Part shown: positions 7,521 through 16,220 of the stretch, one piece after another
How the letters are laid out: each line of letters opens with the position of its first letter
Numbering within the stretch: position 1 is the first letter of the stretch
From: Alteromonas lipotrueae
GTDB lineage: Bacteria > Pseudomonadota > Gammaproteobacteria > Enterobacterales > Alteromonadaceae
NCBI RefSeq assembly: GCF_019249215.1
Contig: NZ_JAESDI010000023.1
Coordinates: 1 to 47,363, forward strand
Length of the DNA: 47,363 bases
Direction of reading: 5' to 3'
Program-made: the position numbers and the translations under genes
Notes under the pieces: model-generated
Told to the model about the DNA's origin: nothing
Seen by the model: the letters and a program-made list of their open reading frames with translations, nothing else
The model's database searches: none

Positions 7521-10151
7521 TTAAAGGTTTACCGTCACTGGCGCAGAGCATGCTGATGTTTCGTCACATACCATATAAGTATATTCACCAGGTTGAACAT
7601 CTCGACTTCTGTCATGATAGCGGCCAGCACGATAGCCGCCAGCGTTGCTCACTTCCTCAAGCAATTCACCGTTGCGATAAATCATAACGGTATCTGCCAT
7701 TGAGCCGCTGTACGATAAGTCAACTCTTATTGAACCGAAATTAGTCAGCATAGCGCGGTCAATTTCTGCAACAATGTTGCTATCAGAAACGGCTACAGTT
7801 TCAGTAGCGACATCTGTCTGCCCCTCTGAATCAGTTACCGTTAGCGTGACATCGTAAGCGCCAGTCTCCGCATATACGTGGGTAGGGCTTTCTTCTGTTG
7901 ATGTTGCGCCGTCACCAAAGTCCCAGCTATAGCTAACAATATCGTCGTTGACATCACTGCTGTTGTTAGTCACACTGACCGATAAGCCAGAAGCAGAAGC
8001 ATCGTAAGTAAATGCTGCGTTTGGCGGTGTTGCCCCCACTTCTCCAATGCCAGTAACTACTAGGCTCCAATCGTTTACTGTTCCGTTATCGCCAATACTG
8101 GTATCAAGTACCTTCAAGGTCCAGTCACCTGTTGCCCCTTCGCCTTTAAATGCGGTGGAATTGTAGCTTTCAACAATGTCGTTAGTCTTGTCGCCTTCGT
8201 ATTGGCGCAGAATGGCAGTGGTACCTTGAGGAGAGGTAAGCGAGAGCACCAAATCACCGCTATAGGTATGAGTAATATCTACCGAAGCCTGCATACCGAA
8301 TACGGTTAAATTATCTTTATCTGGATCTGGTTCTGGTTCTGGTATGTTAATAACAAGTTTTACGCTCTTACCATCTATAGTTGGAACGGCTTTGCCCAAG
8401 TAATGATAAGGGAAGTCTTTGAGACCCTGAGGGTAAACATACAAGTTTGCCGACCTGGACTTTTTAATCTCGCCATTCTCGCCATTCTCGTCACTCTCGC
8501 CGTTAACGGTAAAGCGGTAGTGTCCCCACGGCGTGTCTTTAGTGGTTTTAACCGTGAGTGCTACAGTATCGCCAGGCATTGCCGTCTTGGCACTTAGGAA
8601 AGCATTGTCGCTCTCTTCAGCAAGCGATAGCTTAACCTTTTCCTTGTAGCCAGCAATAGAACCGACTTCGATGTTGAAGGTATAAGCTTTGCCCGCTTCA
8701 ATCTCAGCAGAGACCGGCGTCATACCGAGCTTAAAGCTTGGCGTAGAAACTGTATTTTCAAGGGCATTATACACATTCACCCGGTTGCCCGACACTGTGC
8801 GGCTGGCAGCCCATAGGCTGGCTTCACCGTATGTCATCAATAACTCTTTCATTTCTGAAGGCGTAAGCTCCGGGTTATACGACCATACTAACGCCGCGGC
8901 ACCAGTAACGTAAGGTGTTGCCATCGACGTACCTGACTTCACCTTATATCTATTGTGTGGAATTGTTGATAAAATTGCCGAGCCCGGCGCGGCAATATCT
9001 ACGCTTTTAATGCCGTATGAATAGCCACTATCCTCGTCGTTACTCGTGATACTGGCAACAGCTATCAAGCTGTTAGTCTCCTCGTCGTTGTCATTCTTCG
9101 TCACATAACTAGACGGGTAATGGGGCAGCTCTGCGGTGTCGTTGTCTTGCTTTGCGTTACCCGCTGCAGCAACGAACAGTATGCCTGCTTGCGCAGCGGT
9201 GTTAATGGCATTTTCTAGCGCTTCACTGTAGCCGCCGCCACCCCAGCTGTTATTGATCGCTTTAATATTTATGCCGCGGTTTTTTTTCAAGTCGGTGAAG
9301 TAATCAATACACTTTATAGCATTTACTAGAGAGCCTCCGTTTTTCGGAGGGCCTAAGAATTTACATGCAGCAATTGATACGTCATGGTTTACGCCCACCA
9401 CGCCGATACTGTTGTCGCCAACAGCACCAATGATACCTGCGACGTGCGTCCCGTGAGACTGGTCATCCATCGGATCGCTATCCCCGTTTCTGGTATCGAT
9501 ACCGTATACATCGTCGATATATCCGTTACCGTCGTTATCAACGCCGTCGCCGGGTATTTCGCCTGGGTTCATCCATGCATTATCAGCGATATCTACATGG
9601 TTGTAGTCGATGCCGCTATCTATAACGCCGATTACCACGTCGCTATCACCCGTTGTGAGATTCCACGCTTCTGGCGCGTCAATATCCACATCGGCAGTAC
9701 CTTCATTTTCGACTGTATTGTTTAACCCCCAGAGGTACTCGTAATATAGGTCGTTCGGTTCAAGCGCTTCAGGCGCTTCAGACGGTTCAGACGGTTCAAG
9801 CGCTTCACGGTACAGGTAGTTTGGCTCTGCAATTTTAACGGCAGGGTCTTTCTTTAATATTTTAATGACCTCTTTGACTGATTTACCGCGAAGCGGGATT
9901 TTAGCGATATAACCATTTAGAACGTTCGAAAAGCGACCGTGAATCTCATCGCTATTGGCGTCAATAATATCGTCGTCCACCGATGCACGGGCACGTATTC
10001 TTTCTGTTTTGCTTACATTCTCTTTGTAAACCACGATGACGCTATCATCGAAGATTTCGGCTGTTGCGGCATGTGCATGACTAGACGCCATTAGAGGAAG
10101 TAGGGCTAATGACAATGCTGAAAGTCTTGTTTTAAAAGGTTTTTTTTTCAT
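7521..10151 (-). CDS. secreted subtilisin-like serine protease with P-domain and PKD domain (left copy)
   Basis: The 876-residue product has a signal peptide (to about residue 28, SHAHA), an I9 inhibitor propeptide (about 35-115) and an S8 catalytic domain. Visible catalytic residues are D178 (IGVIDSG), H233 (SHGTHVAG), N332 (AAAGN) and S409 (SGTSMATP). Then come a beta-sandwich region, a proprotein-convertase P-domain (about 620-700, VDITHTYSGDLVLSLTSP), a PKD domain (about 715-790, YSWDFGDG) and a short C-terminal domain with two cysteines (MVCDETSAC). It should be an extracellular endopeptidase. It is a tandem duplicate of the gene at 10796-13318, nearly identical in the PKD/C-terminal part. 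Differences include a nine-base repeat expansion in the propeptide-catalytic linker, a longer acidic linker before the P-domain, and Tyr in place of the usual His after the catalytic Ser (SMATPY versus SMATPH). Confidence 0.93.
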   Translation of the reverse strand: MKKKPFKTRLSALSLALLPLMASSHAHAATAEIFDDSVIVVYKENVSKTERIRARASVDDDIIDANSDEIHGRFSNVLNGYIAKIPLRGKSVKEVIKILKKDPAVKIAEPNYLYREALEPSEPSEAPEALEPNDLYYEYLWGLNNTVENEGTADVDIDAPEAWNLTTGDSDVVIGVIDSGIDYNHVDIADNAWMNPGEIPGDGVDNDGNGYIDDVYGIDTRNGDSDPMDDQSHGTHVAGIIGAVGDNSIGVVGVNHDVSIAACKFLGPPKNGGSLVNAIKCIDYFTDLKKNRGINIKAINNSWGGGGYSEALENAINTAAQAGILFVAAAGNAKQDNDTAELPHYPSSYVTKNDNDEETNSLIAVASITSNDEDSGYSYGIKSVDIAAPGSAILSTIPHNRYKVKSGTSMATPYVTGAAALVWSYNPELTPSEMKELLMTYGEASLWAASRTVSGNRVNVYNALENTVSTPSFKLGMTPVSAEIEAGKAYTFNIEVGSIAGYKEKVKLSLAEESDNAFLSAKTAMPGDTVALTVKTTKDTPWGHYRFTVNGESDENGENGEIKKSRSANLYVYPQGLKDFPYHYLGKAVPTIDGKSVKLVINIPEPEPDPDKDNLTVFGMQASVDITHTYSGDLVLSLTSPQGTTAILRQYEGDKTNDIVESYNSTAFKGEGATGDWTLKVLDTSIGDNGTVNDWSLVVTGIGEVGATPPNAAFTYDASASGLSVSVTNNSSDVNDDIVSYSWDFGDGATSTEESPTHVYAETGAYDVTLTVTDSEGQTDVATETVAVSDSNIVAEIDRAMLTNFGSIRVDLSYSGSMADTVMIYRNGELLEEVSNAGGYRAGRYHDRSRDVQPGEYTYMVCDETSACSAPVTVNL
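9757..9810. repeat. six 9-base units inside the left protease gene
   Basis: Degenerate units of the GGTTCAAGC / GCTTCAGAC type encode a Glu-Pro-Ser-Glu-Ala-Pro linker between the propeptide and the catalytic domain. The paralogue has only a short ALVPNDPS here. Nine-base steps keep the frame, so the linker length can vary by slippage. Confidence 0.8.
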
Positions 10152-10414
10152 AATTAGATTCCATAAATTAGTAATAGTGCTGTTATCACGAAAACTTCTC
10201 GCTCGGTCTGATACAACTAACGGTTAAACCATTCCTTTTTAGTTGATTGCAACCCATTTCAGATTTCTTCCGTTCATATCCTAGTGTGCGTCAAAGCACT
10301 CTTTAAAACTTTTTTACATCCTCTAAATTGCTCTATAGACGCCAGCGATTCAATTACCGTATTCACACTAAATAAAGCTAGGAAGCTAAATCTAAAAAAT
10401 GAATTCAACTGCAA

Positions 10415-10429
10415 TGTTATAACATAACA
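10415..10429. promoter_or_regulatory. Zur-box-like palindrome TGTTATAACATAACA (site 2)
   Basis: Paralogous to site 1 with one change (T to C); it is still a near-palindrome. It lies in the spacer about 264 bases upstream of the left protease start (10151), so the duplication placed a possible operator in front of that gene. Confidence 0.45.
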
Positions 10430-10488
10430 ATATTAAAAATACACGTAAAATGTAACTAATTAACCTGAACTCGGTTTAAGAAATTGAA

Positions 10489-10662
10489 CTAAATGCCTGT
10501 TCTAAGATCCGGTCTTTTATAGCTTGGTCCCAAATCGTACTTGGGAAGATTCTCAAATACTTTTTCATCGCCCTCTTTAAATGGCTCGAAAGCCATTGGC
10601 TTGCTAGAACAAAAGAACAGTTCCGTTTTTTTATCCTCTGGTTTCTTATCTTCTTCAGGCAT
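10489..10662 (-). CDS. conserved 57-residue ORF behind protease terminator (right copy)
   Basis: ATG at 10662 follows AGGAG with a six-base gap. The product starts MPEEDKKPEDKKTELFF and ends YKRPDLRTGI; it has no export signal and I recognise no family. It is the duplicate of 7214-7387, with frame, ribosome site and nearly every residue kept, which argues that it is a real gene. A strong terminator at 10693-10721 separates it from the protease stop at 10796, leaving no obvious promoter of its own. It could be a small regulator or partner of the protease, but nothing in the sequence shows this. Confidence 0.55.
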   Translation of the reverse strand: MPEEDKKPEDKKTELFFCSSKPMAFEPFKEGDEKVFENLPKYDLGPSYKRPDLRTGI

Positions 10663-10692
10663 TCTTGTCTCCTGTATCAGCTTACTAGCGCA

Positions 10693-10721
10693 CAAAAAAG
10701 CCGGCCCTTCGACGGGCCGGC
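10693..10721 (-). terminator. intrinsic terminator after right protease gene
   Basis: Minus-strand GCCGGCCC/GGGCCGGC stem with a six-base loop and a T6 tail. The stem is identical to the left copy while the loop differs, so the structure has been kept. Confidence 0.9.
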
Positions 10722-10795
10722 AGTTGCTTAACTACGGGGTTTAACCTATGTTTTGATTAAACAATATTTGGCATATCTCGCTAAAAGAGAAAACC

Positions 10796-13318
10796 TTAAA
10801 GATTTACCGTCACTGGCGCAGAGCATGCTGATGTTTCGTCACATACCATATAAGTATATTCACCAGGTTGAACACCTCGACTTCTATCGTGATAGCGGCC
10901 AGTGTTGCTCACTTCCTCAAGCAACTCACCGTTGCGATAAATCATAACAGTATCTGCCATCGAGCCGCTGTACGATAAGTCAACTCTTAGTGAACCGAAA
11001 CGAGACAGCATAGCGCGGTCAATTTCTGCAACAATGTTGCTATCAGAAACGGCTACAGTTTCAGTAGCGACATCTGTCTGCCCCTCTGAATCAGTTACCG
11101 TTAGCGTGACATCGTAAGCGCCAGTCTCCGCATATACGTGGGTAGGGCTTTCTTCTGTTGATGTTGCGCCGTCACCAAAGTCCCAGCTATAGCTAACAAT
11201 ATCGTCGTTAACGTCACTGCTGTTGTTAGTAAAGCTGACCGATAAGCCAGAAGCATCGTAAGTAAATGCTGCGTTTGGCGGTGTTGGCCCTACTTCTCCA
11301 ATGCCAGTAACTACTAGGCTCCAATCGTTTACTGTTCCGTTATCGCCATTAAAGGTATCAAGTACGTTCAGTGTCCAATCGCCTGTAGCAACTTCGCCGT
11401 TAAATGCGTCGGTATCGTAGCTTTCAACAATGTCGTCAGTACCACCGCCTTGGTTTTGGCGCAGAACGGTAGTTGTACCTTGAGGAGAAGTAAGCGAAAG
11501 CACCAAGTCACCGCTATAGGTATGAGTAATATCTACCGAAGCCTGCATACCGAATACGGTTAAATCATCAGGTATGTTAATAACAAGGTCTACGCCCACA
11601 TCATCCGGATCTTCTTCGTTAGGAAGAGTTGGAACGGGGTCGCCCGAGTAACCATAAGGGAAGTCATTGAGACCCTGAGGGTAAACATACAAGTTTGCCG
11701 ACTTGGACTTTTCAATCTCGCCACTCACGCCGTTAACGGTAAAGCTGTACTGTCCCCACGGCGTGTCTTCAGCGGTTTCAACCGTAAGTAATACAGTATC
11801 GCCAGGCATTGCAGTGTTAGCACTTAGGGAAGCAATGTCGCTCTCTTCAGCAAGAGATAGCTGAATCTCTTCCTCGTAGCCAGCAATAGAACCGACTTCG
11901 ATGGTAAAGGTATAAGCTTCGCCCGCTTCAATCTCAGCAGAGCCCGGCGTAATACCGAGCTTAAAGCCTGGCGTAGGATCTGCTTCTTCAAGGGCATTTA
12001 GCACATTCAACCGGTTGCCCGACACTGTGCGGCCGTCAGCCCATAGGCTGGTTTCACCGGTTGCCATCAATAACTCTTTCATTTCTGAAGGCGTAAGCTC
12101 CGGATTTAGCGACCATACTAACGCAGCGGCACCAGCAACGTGAGGCGTTGCCATCGACGTACCTGAATAAGCCGCATAACTATCGCCTGGAATTGTTGAT
12201 AAAATTGCCGAGCCCGGCGCGGCAATATCTACGGTTTCAATGCCGTATGAATAGCCACTATCGCTGTCGTTACGTGTGATACTGGCAACAGCCATCAAGC
12301 TGTTAGTCGTCGTCACATAATTAGACGGGTAGTTATCGACGTTGTCGTTGTTTGACCCTGCGTTACCCGCTGCAGCAACGAACAGTATGCCTGCCTGCCC
12401 AGAGACTTCAATGGCAGTTTCTAGCACTTCACTGTAGCCGCCGCCACCCCAGCTATTATTGGTCGCTTTAATGTTTATGCCGCGGTTTTCTTTTAAGTCG
12501 GTAAAGTAATCAATACACTCTATAGCCCCTGCTGTAGAGCCTGTGCCATCGGCGCCTAAGAATTTACATGCAGCAATTGATACGTCATGGTTTACGCCCA
12601 CCACGCCGATACCGTTACCGCCTACAGCACCAATGGTACCTGCGACGTGTGTACCGTGAGAGTCATCATCAATCGGATCGGTATCTCCGTTTGCAGTGTC
12701 GATACCATATACATCGTCGATATATCCGTTACCGTCGTCATCAATGCCGTTTCCTGGTATTTCACCTGGGTTCATCCATGCATTATCAGCGATATCTTCA
12801 TGGGTGTAATCAACACCCGAATCTATTACGCCGATCACCACGTCACTGTCACCGGTGGTGATATCCCACGCTTCTGGCGCATCAATATCCACGTCGTCAG
12901 TACCGCCGGCTTGGCCTGTATTGTTTAACCCCCACAAGTCACCGTAAGACGGGTCGTTCGGCACAAGAGCTTTACGGTACAGGTAATTTGGCTCTGCAAT
13001 TTTAACGGCAGGGTTTTTCTTTAGTGTTTCAATGGCATCTTTAACTGATTTACCGCGAAGCTGGAGCTTAGCGATACGACCATTTAGAAGGTTCGAAAAG
13101 CGATCGTCAATCTCATCTCTATTGGCGTCGCTAATTCGAGCACCCACCGATGAACGGGCACGCATTTTTTCCGCTTTGCTTACATTCTCTTTGTAAACCA
13201 CGATGACGCTATCATCGAAGATTTCGGCTGTTGCGGCATGTGCATGACTAGACGCCATTAGCGGAAGTAGGGCTAATGACAATGCTGAAAGGCCAGTTTT
13301 AAAAGGCTTTGTTTTCAT
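10796..13318 (-). CDS. secreted subtilisin-like serine protease with P-domain and PKD domain (right copy)
   Basis: The 840-residue product has a signal peptide (to about 28), an I9 propeptide (about 35-115), and an S8 domain with D166 (IGVIDSG), H221 (SHGTHVAG), N319 (AAAGN) and S388 (SGTSMATPH). A P-domain (about 585-665), a PKD domain (about 680-755) and a short C-terminal domain follow. All catalytic residues are present. The DNxDxGNGYIDD-type loop just before the His motif is common in calcium-binding marine subtilases. It is probably the ancestral copy, because its upstream region is the unique 350-base intergenic shared divergently with csgB. Secretion beyond the outer membrane would need type II secretion, which is not encoded here. 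Confidence 0.93.
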   Translation of the reverse strand: MKTKPFKTGLSALSLALLPLMASSHAHAATAEIFDDSVIVVYKENVSKAEKMRARSSVGARISDANRDEIDDRFSNLLNGRIAKLQLRGKSVKDAIETLKKNPAVKIAEPNYLYRKALVPNDPSYGDLWGLNNTGQAGGTDDVDIDAPEAWDITTGDSDVVIGVIDSGVDYTHEDIADNAWMNPGEIPGNGIDDDGNGYIDDVYGIDTANGDTDPIDDDSHGTHVAGTIGAVGGNGIGVVGVNHDVSIAACKFLGADGTGSTAGAIECIDYFTDLKENRGINIKATNNSWGGGGYSEVLETAIEVSGQAGILFVAAAGNAGSNNDNVDNYPSNYVTTTNSLMAVASITRNDSDSGYSYGIETVDIAAPGSAILSTIPGDSYAAYSGTSMATPHVAGAAALVWSLNPELTPSEMKELLMATGETSLWADGRTVSGNRLNVLNALEEADPTPGFKLGITPGSAEIEAGEAYTFTIEVGSIAGYEEEIQLSLAEESDIASLSANTAMPGDTVLLTVETAEDTPWGQYSFTVNGVSGEIEKSKSANLYVYPQGLNDFPYGYSGDPVPTLPNEEDPDDVGVDLVINIPDDLTVFGMQASVDITHTYSGDLVLSLTSPQGTTTVLRQNQGGGTDDIVESYDTDAFNGEVATGDWTLNVLDTFNGDNGTVNDWSLVVTGIGEVGPTPPNAAFTYDASGLSVSFTNNSSDVNDDIVSYSWDFGDGATSTEESPTHVYAETGAYDVTLTVTDSEGQTDVATETVAVSDSNIVAEIDRAMLSRFGSLRVDLSYSGSMADTVMIYRNGELLEEVSNTGRYHDRSRGVQPGEYTYMVCDETSACSAPVTVNL

Positions 13319-13394
13319 AATTAAATTCCATAATTAGCAATAGTGCTGTTATCACGAAATCTTCTCGCTCGGTCTGATATAACTAACGGTTAAA

Positions 13395-13767
13395 ACATAT
13401 AACGAAAATTCACGAAGCTGCCACCTTTATCGTAAAAAATTGAATAAAAATACAACTTAACCACTAGGTAAATACGGTGGAAAAGATGAAAACTAGTACT
13501 TAACTATTAACCCCGCGTCACTTTTTTTAGGTGTTTCTTTCGAGTGAAAAAACTCGAGTACGTTTTTCCAACAACACAAAGGTAATTGTCTGGTCTTACC
13601 AATGGTGACGATTGCACATCGCTTCAGTGTGAAACTAGTACTATGGTATGACCTTTAATCGTTAAGACGCTGATTCGGCGAGTAGGACGTGTTTTGTATC
13701 TGTAATAAATACAACTTATTGGTGATAGATTCTAGCTGTTTTAAGGAGTGTTATAGAGGGGTCACCT
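13395..13767. promoter_or_regulatory. divergent intergenic region between protease and csgB
   Basis: About 370 bases with no convincing gene. It must hold the promoters of the right protease (leftward) and the curli operon (rightward). A small hairpin (TCGAGTGAAAAAACTCGA, about 13541-13558) is visible. AT-rich tracts such as GTAATAAATACAAC before csgB could serve as a -10 region, but I cannot assign a promoter or a CsgD site with confidence. Confidence 0.4.
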
Positions 13768-13797
13768 TTGTTGTTAATCAAGGAAGTAGTCGTTCTC

Positions 13798-14310
13798 ATG
13801 GACAAGAAGTTAGAGGTTAAAAAGCGCCAACTTGCTAAGAGTGTAGCGACCTTCAAGCGCGCAATATTCTTTGCTTTTACGGGGTGTAGTCTTCTAACCG
13901 TAAACCTTCCAACACATGCTCAACAGTCCGATTTATCAACAAGCTCCGACATGGTGGAATCTTCTCTTTCAATGAGTCTGAATGCCCAAGCTATTACGAT
14001 AGATGATGAAACGGTCTTCATCTCTGTCAGCCAGTTTGGGTTAAATAACATAACTAACATCATTCAAAGCGGTAACGGCGCACACCTATCAAATGTTGTT
14101 CAAAATGGCAGTAATAATGAAGCGATAATCACCCAACTTGGAGAGGGAAATGTCGTGAATTTATTGCAGCAAAACAACAACAATTACTTCGAGATTATCC
14201 AAGATGGGTTTGACAATGTTGCCAATGTTAATCAACTGGGTGAGCAGTCTTTTACTGTTTATCAGATAGGGAACGAAATGGTAATTAACATCACGCAATA
14301 CAAAGAATGA
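13798..14310 (+). CDS. csgB: minor curlin / curli nucleator
   Basis: The product has a basic n-region and hydrophobic leader (AIFFAFTGCSLLTVNLPTHA), then curlin repeats with the pattern N-x5-Q-x-G-x-x-N (SQFGLNNITNIIQSGNG, IITQLGEGNVVNLLQQ, NVNQLGEQ, YQIGNEMVINITQ). About five imperfect repeats and its first place in the operon fit CsgB, the surface nucleator of CsgA polymerisation. ATG at 13798 has AGGAAG 11 bases upstream; an alternative TTG at 13768 has GAGGGG with better spacing and would add 10 residues, so the start is uncertain. It precedes csgA by 24 bases. Confidence 0.82.
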   Translation: MDKKLEVKKRQLAKSVATFKRAIFFAFTGCSLLTVNLPTHAQQSDLSTSSDMVESSLSMSLNAQAITIDDETVFISVSQFGLNNITNIIQSGNGAHLSNVVQNGSNNEAIITQLGEGNVVNLLQQNNNNYFEIIQDGFDNVANVNQLGEQSFTVYQIGNEMVINITQYKE

Positions 14311-14334
14311 TGCAATTGCCATAGGGAGACAAAC

Positions 14335-15786
14335 GTGAAAATGAAAAAAACAAAAATAGCGAGTGCATTGCTTTTAGTAGCAGCGACAGGGTGGGCGTCA
14401 GCTCAAGAGATTCCAGCGAGCAAATCAGTCGACTTTAATGCTTCAGCGGATTTCATTGTTGCAGCAGAAGGTAATGAGATTACGCTAACCCAAACGGCGC
14501 CAGAAGGGAACGAGGTAGGCAATGAGTCTATTTTAAGTCAGGAGGGCGACCTTAACGCTATTGTGGTTGAGGTAATCGGTGATGCCAACGAAGTTCTGGC
14601 ATCCCAAATGCAGTCGGGCAATACATTTTATGCAAGTGTAATTGGTAACGGTAACTTCTTGGAGTCTGAGCAAGACAGTTTAAACAGCACGGCAGAGTTC
14701 ATTGTCGAGGGCGATGATAACCTAGTTTCACTTGTGCAATTAGGCGACGGTGGACCATTTGGCTTTATTTTCAGCCGCTCTATAAACAGCATAGCGGGTA
14801 GCGGCAACACATTATCTGTGTATCAAGGTGATGGTGGTAACTGGGCTAACAATGCGATTGCAGGAAACGATAACACTGTCTTTGTAGATCAAAGTGGCGA
14901 CTGGCATGAGTCTTACGTTCGTGAACTAAGTGGCGTCGCCAACCTTATCGATGTCATCCAAGACGGGTATTACAACATTTCTGATTTAACGGTGGTAGGT
15001 TCTGATAACGAGGTTGAAGTTGACCAAGACGGTGATGAAAATCTTATTACTTGGAACATGGTTGGCGACGGCAACGTACTTGAATTTGAACAAGACGGTG
15101 ACGGTAATGAGATTGCCACAGGTGTGTTCGAAGGCTCAGATAACGAAGTGAATATCGACCAAATTGGCGATGTTAACCTTGCTACGGTTGAAACGATTGG
15201 CGGGGGAGTTAATACGTTTGAAATTAATCAAGTGGGTGAAGGAAATGTAGCCTACGCAGGCGTTATTGGCTTGTTCAATGAGTTTGACCTAACGCAGGTA
15301 GGTGATGCCAACGAAATAAGTACAGTGAACTTTGATGGTTGGTTTAATACAGTTGAAATAGAGCAAGACGGTGATGCTAACTTAGCGCTGGCGCAAGCCG
15401 GTATTGGTGATGCAGCGTATATCGCAGATGCCAACTTAATTGAAATGTCTCAAGAAGGTAATGAGAATATAGCGTCAGTTGAGTTAGCGCGTGATATCAC
15501 ATCAAGTGGCAACGAGATTATGGTTGCCCAAACGGGTGAACTAAACTTGTTGGATTTACTGGTTAATGGTAATGACAATGTCATCAGCGTTATGCAAGAA
15601 GGTGCAGGTAACTGGGTAACGGATGATATGGGTGGCCAGTTTGTTATTGCGGGTGATATGAATACGTTTGAAGTAACGCAAATGGGTAACGACAACCTAG
15701 TAACTGGTAGTATAACTGGCAACGGCGGCACTGTAAGTGTTACGCAAGTTGGTGATTACAACGTAGCTACAGTTGTTCAGATGTAA
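14335..15786 (+). CDS. csgA: long CsgA-like major curlin
   Basis: GTG at 14335 is supported by GGAG six bases upstream; an in-frame ATG follows at 14341. A signal peptide (to about residue 23, GWASA) is followed by roughly 18 curlin-type strand-turn-strand units of about 22 residues, for example NEVEVDQDGDENLITWNMVG and NEVNIDQIGDVNLATVETIG. E. coli CsgA has 151 residues and five repeats; this one has 483 residues. Glu and Asp are abundant and basic residues few, so the fibre would be very acidic. It is expected to be secreted through CsgG and to polymerise into extracellular amyloid. Position between csgB and csgE supports the name. A single gene carries all repeats; no second CsgA is present nearby. 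Confidence 0.85.
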   Translation: MKMKKTKIASALLLVAATGWASAQEIPASKSVDFNASADFIVAAEGNEITLTQTAPEGNEVGNESILSQEGDLNAIVVEVIGDANEVLASQMQSGNTFYASVIGNGNFLESEQDSLNSTAEFIVEGDDNLVSLVQLGDGGPFGFIFSRSINSIAGSGNTLSVYQGDGGNWANNAIAGNDNTVFVDQSGDWHESYVRELSGVANLIDVIQDGYYNISDLTVVGSDNEVEVDQDGDENLITWNMVGDGNVLEFEQDGDGNEIATGVFEGSDNEVNIDQIGDVNLATVETIGGGVNTFEINQVGEGNVAYAGVIGLFNEFDLTQVGDANEISTVNFDGWFNTVEIEQDGDANLALAQAGIGDAAYIADANLIEMSQEGNENIASVELARDITSSGNEIMVAQTGELNLLDLLVNGNDNVISVMQEGAGNWVTDDMGGQFVIAGDMNTFEVTQMGNDNLVTGSITGNGGTVSVTQVGDYNVATVVQM

Positions 15787-15794
15787 GCATGAGT

Positions 15795-15821
15795 AGCCGG
15801 GCACTAGCCCGGCTTATTTTT
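15795..15821 (+). terminator. intrinsic terminator between csgA and csgE
   Basis: AGCCGGGC and GCCCGGCT pair over 8 bp around ACTA, followed by TATTTTTAAA. It lies within 10 bases of the csgA stop and ends before the csgE start. Partial termination here would give more curlin subunit mRNA than secretion-factor mRNA. Confidence 0.8.
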
Positions 15822-15827
15822 AAAATA

Positions 15828-16220
15828 ATGAAGTACTTGTATCGTTTCTCTCTTTTCACGCTGTTTTTTAGTGTGCTCTTTTCTCCGATTCATGCAGAAG
15901 AAATTCGGCTGGGTGGACTGTTGTTAGATAACAGCATTAGCCGGCAGGGCCATGAATTTGCCTCTAAAATTAGCCAATATTGGCGCGAAGTTCCTGATAG
16001 TTCAGGTAAAAACCTAGTCGTTAAAGAAATTATTGTGCCGCAAGCAGGAACATTACTCTCTGTGGTATACGACAATAAAGTGGTTTACCAGACATACATG
16101 GGGCGACGCCAAGTACCGTTAGATGAGAAAGTTCAGCAGGCTATCATTTTAGTCTTAGACGCTGTCGCGAACGCAAGTATAGATAGTAGAAGCCCAGATT
16201 TAGCAGGGGATGAATGGTAA
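15828..16220 (+). CDS. csgE: curli assembly/transport periplasmic factor CsgE
   Basis: ATG at 15828 is chosen because an upstream in-frame ATG (15789) lies before the terminator hairpin and would put it inside the reading frame. The product starts MKYLYRFSLFTLFFSVLFSPIHA, a signal peptide, and the mature part contains GLLLDNSISRQGHEFASKIS and VYQTYMGRR, typical of CsgE. In the family, CsgE caps the CsgG pore in the periplasm and directs curlin subunits to it. Mature length (about 108 residues) agrees with E. coli CsgE. The stop overlaps the csgF start. Confidence 0.9.
   Translation: MKYLYRFSLFTLFFSVLFSPIHAEEIRLGGLLLDNSISRQGHEFASKISQYWREVPDSSGKNLVVKEIIVPQAGTLLSVVYDNKVVYQTYMGRRQVPLDEKVQQAIILVLDAVANASIDSRSPDLAGDEW

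Larger units (their letters stand above)
5806..10228 (-). repeat. tandem duplication unit, left copy (contains IS630)
   Basis: Unit order on the minus strand is about 75 bases of protease leader, protease, terminator, small ORF, spacer. Its spacer end (AGTTGATTGCAACC... from 5813) matches the right copy at 10241, and its leader end (AACTAACGGTTAAA at 10215-10228) matches 13381-13394. Without the IS630 the unit is about 3.3 kb. The novel junction between the units lies at about 10229-10234. Confidence 0.85.
10234..13394 (-). repeat. tandem duplication unit, right copy
   Basis: The partner of the unit at 5806-10228, about 3.16 kb. Homology with the left unit stops at AACTAACGGTTAAA (13394) on one side and at CCTTTTTAG (about 10234) on the other. 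Upstream of 13394 the sequence is unique, so the right protease keeps the original promoter while the left one received the spacer as its upstream region. Confidence 0.85.

Noticed and set aside
12568..12928. Open plus-strand frames of about 100 codons over the protease gene
   Set aside because: They are antisense to the strongly supported catalytic domain, encode Arg/His- or Val-rich sequence without family features, and have no ribosome sites.
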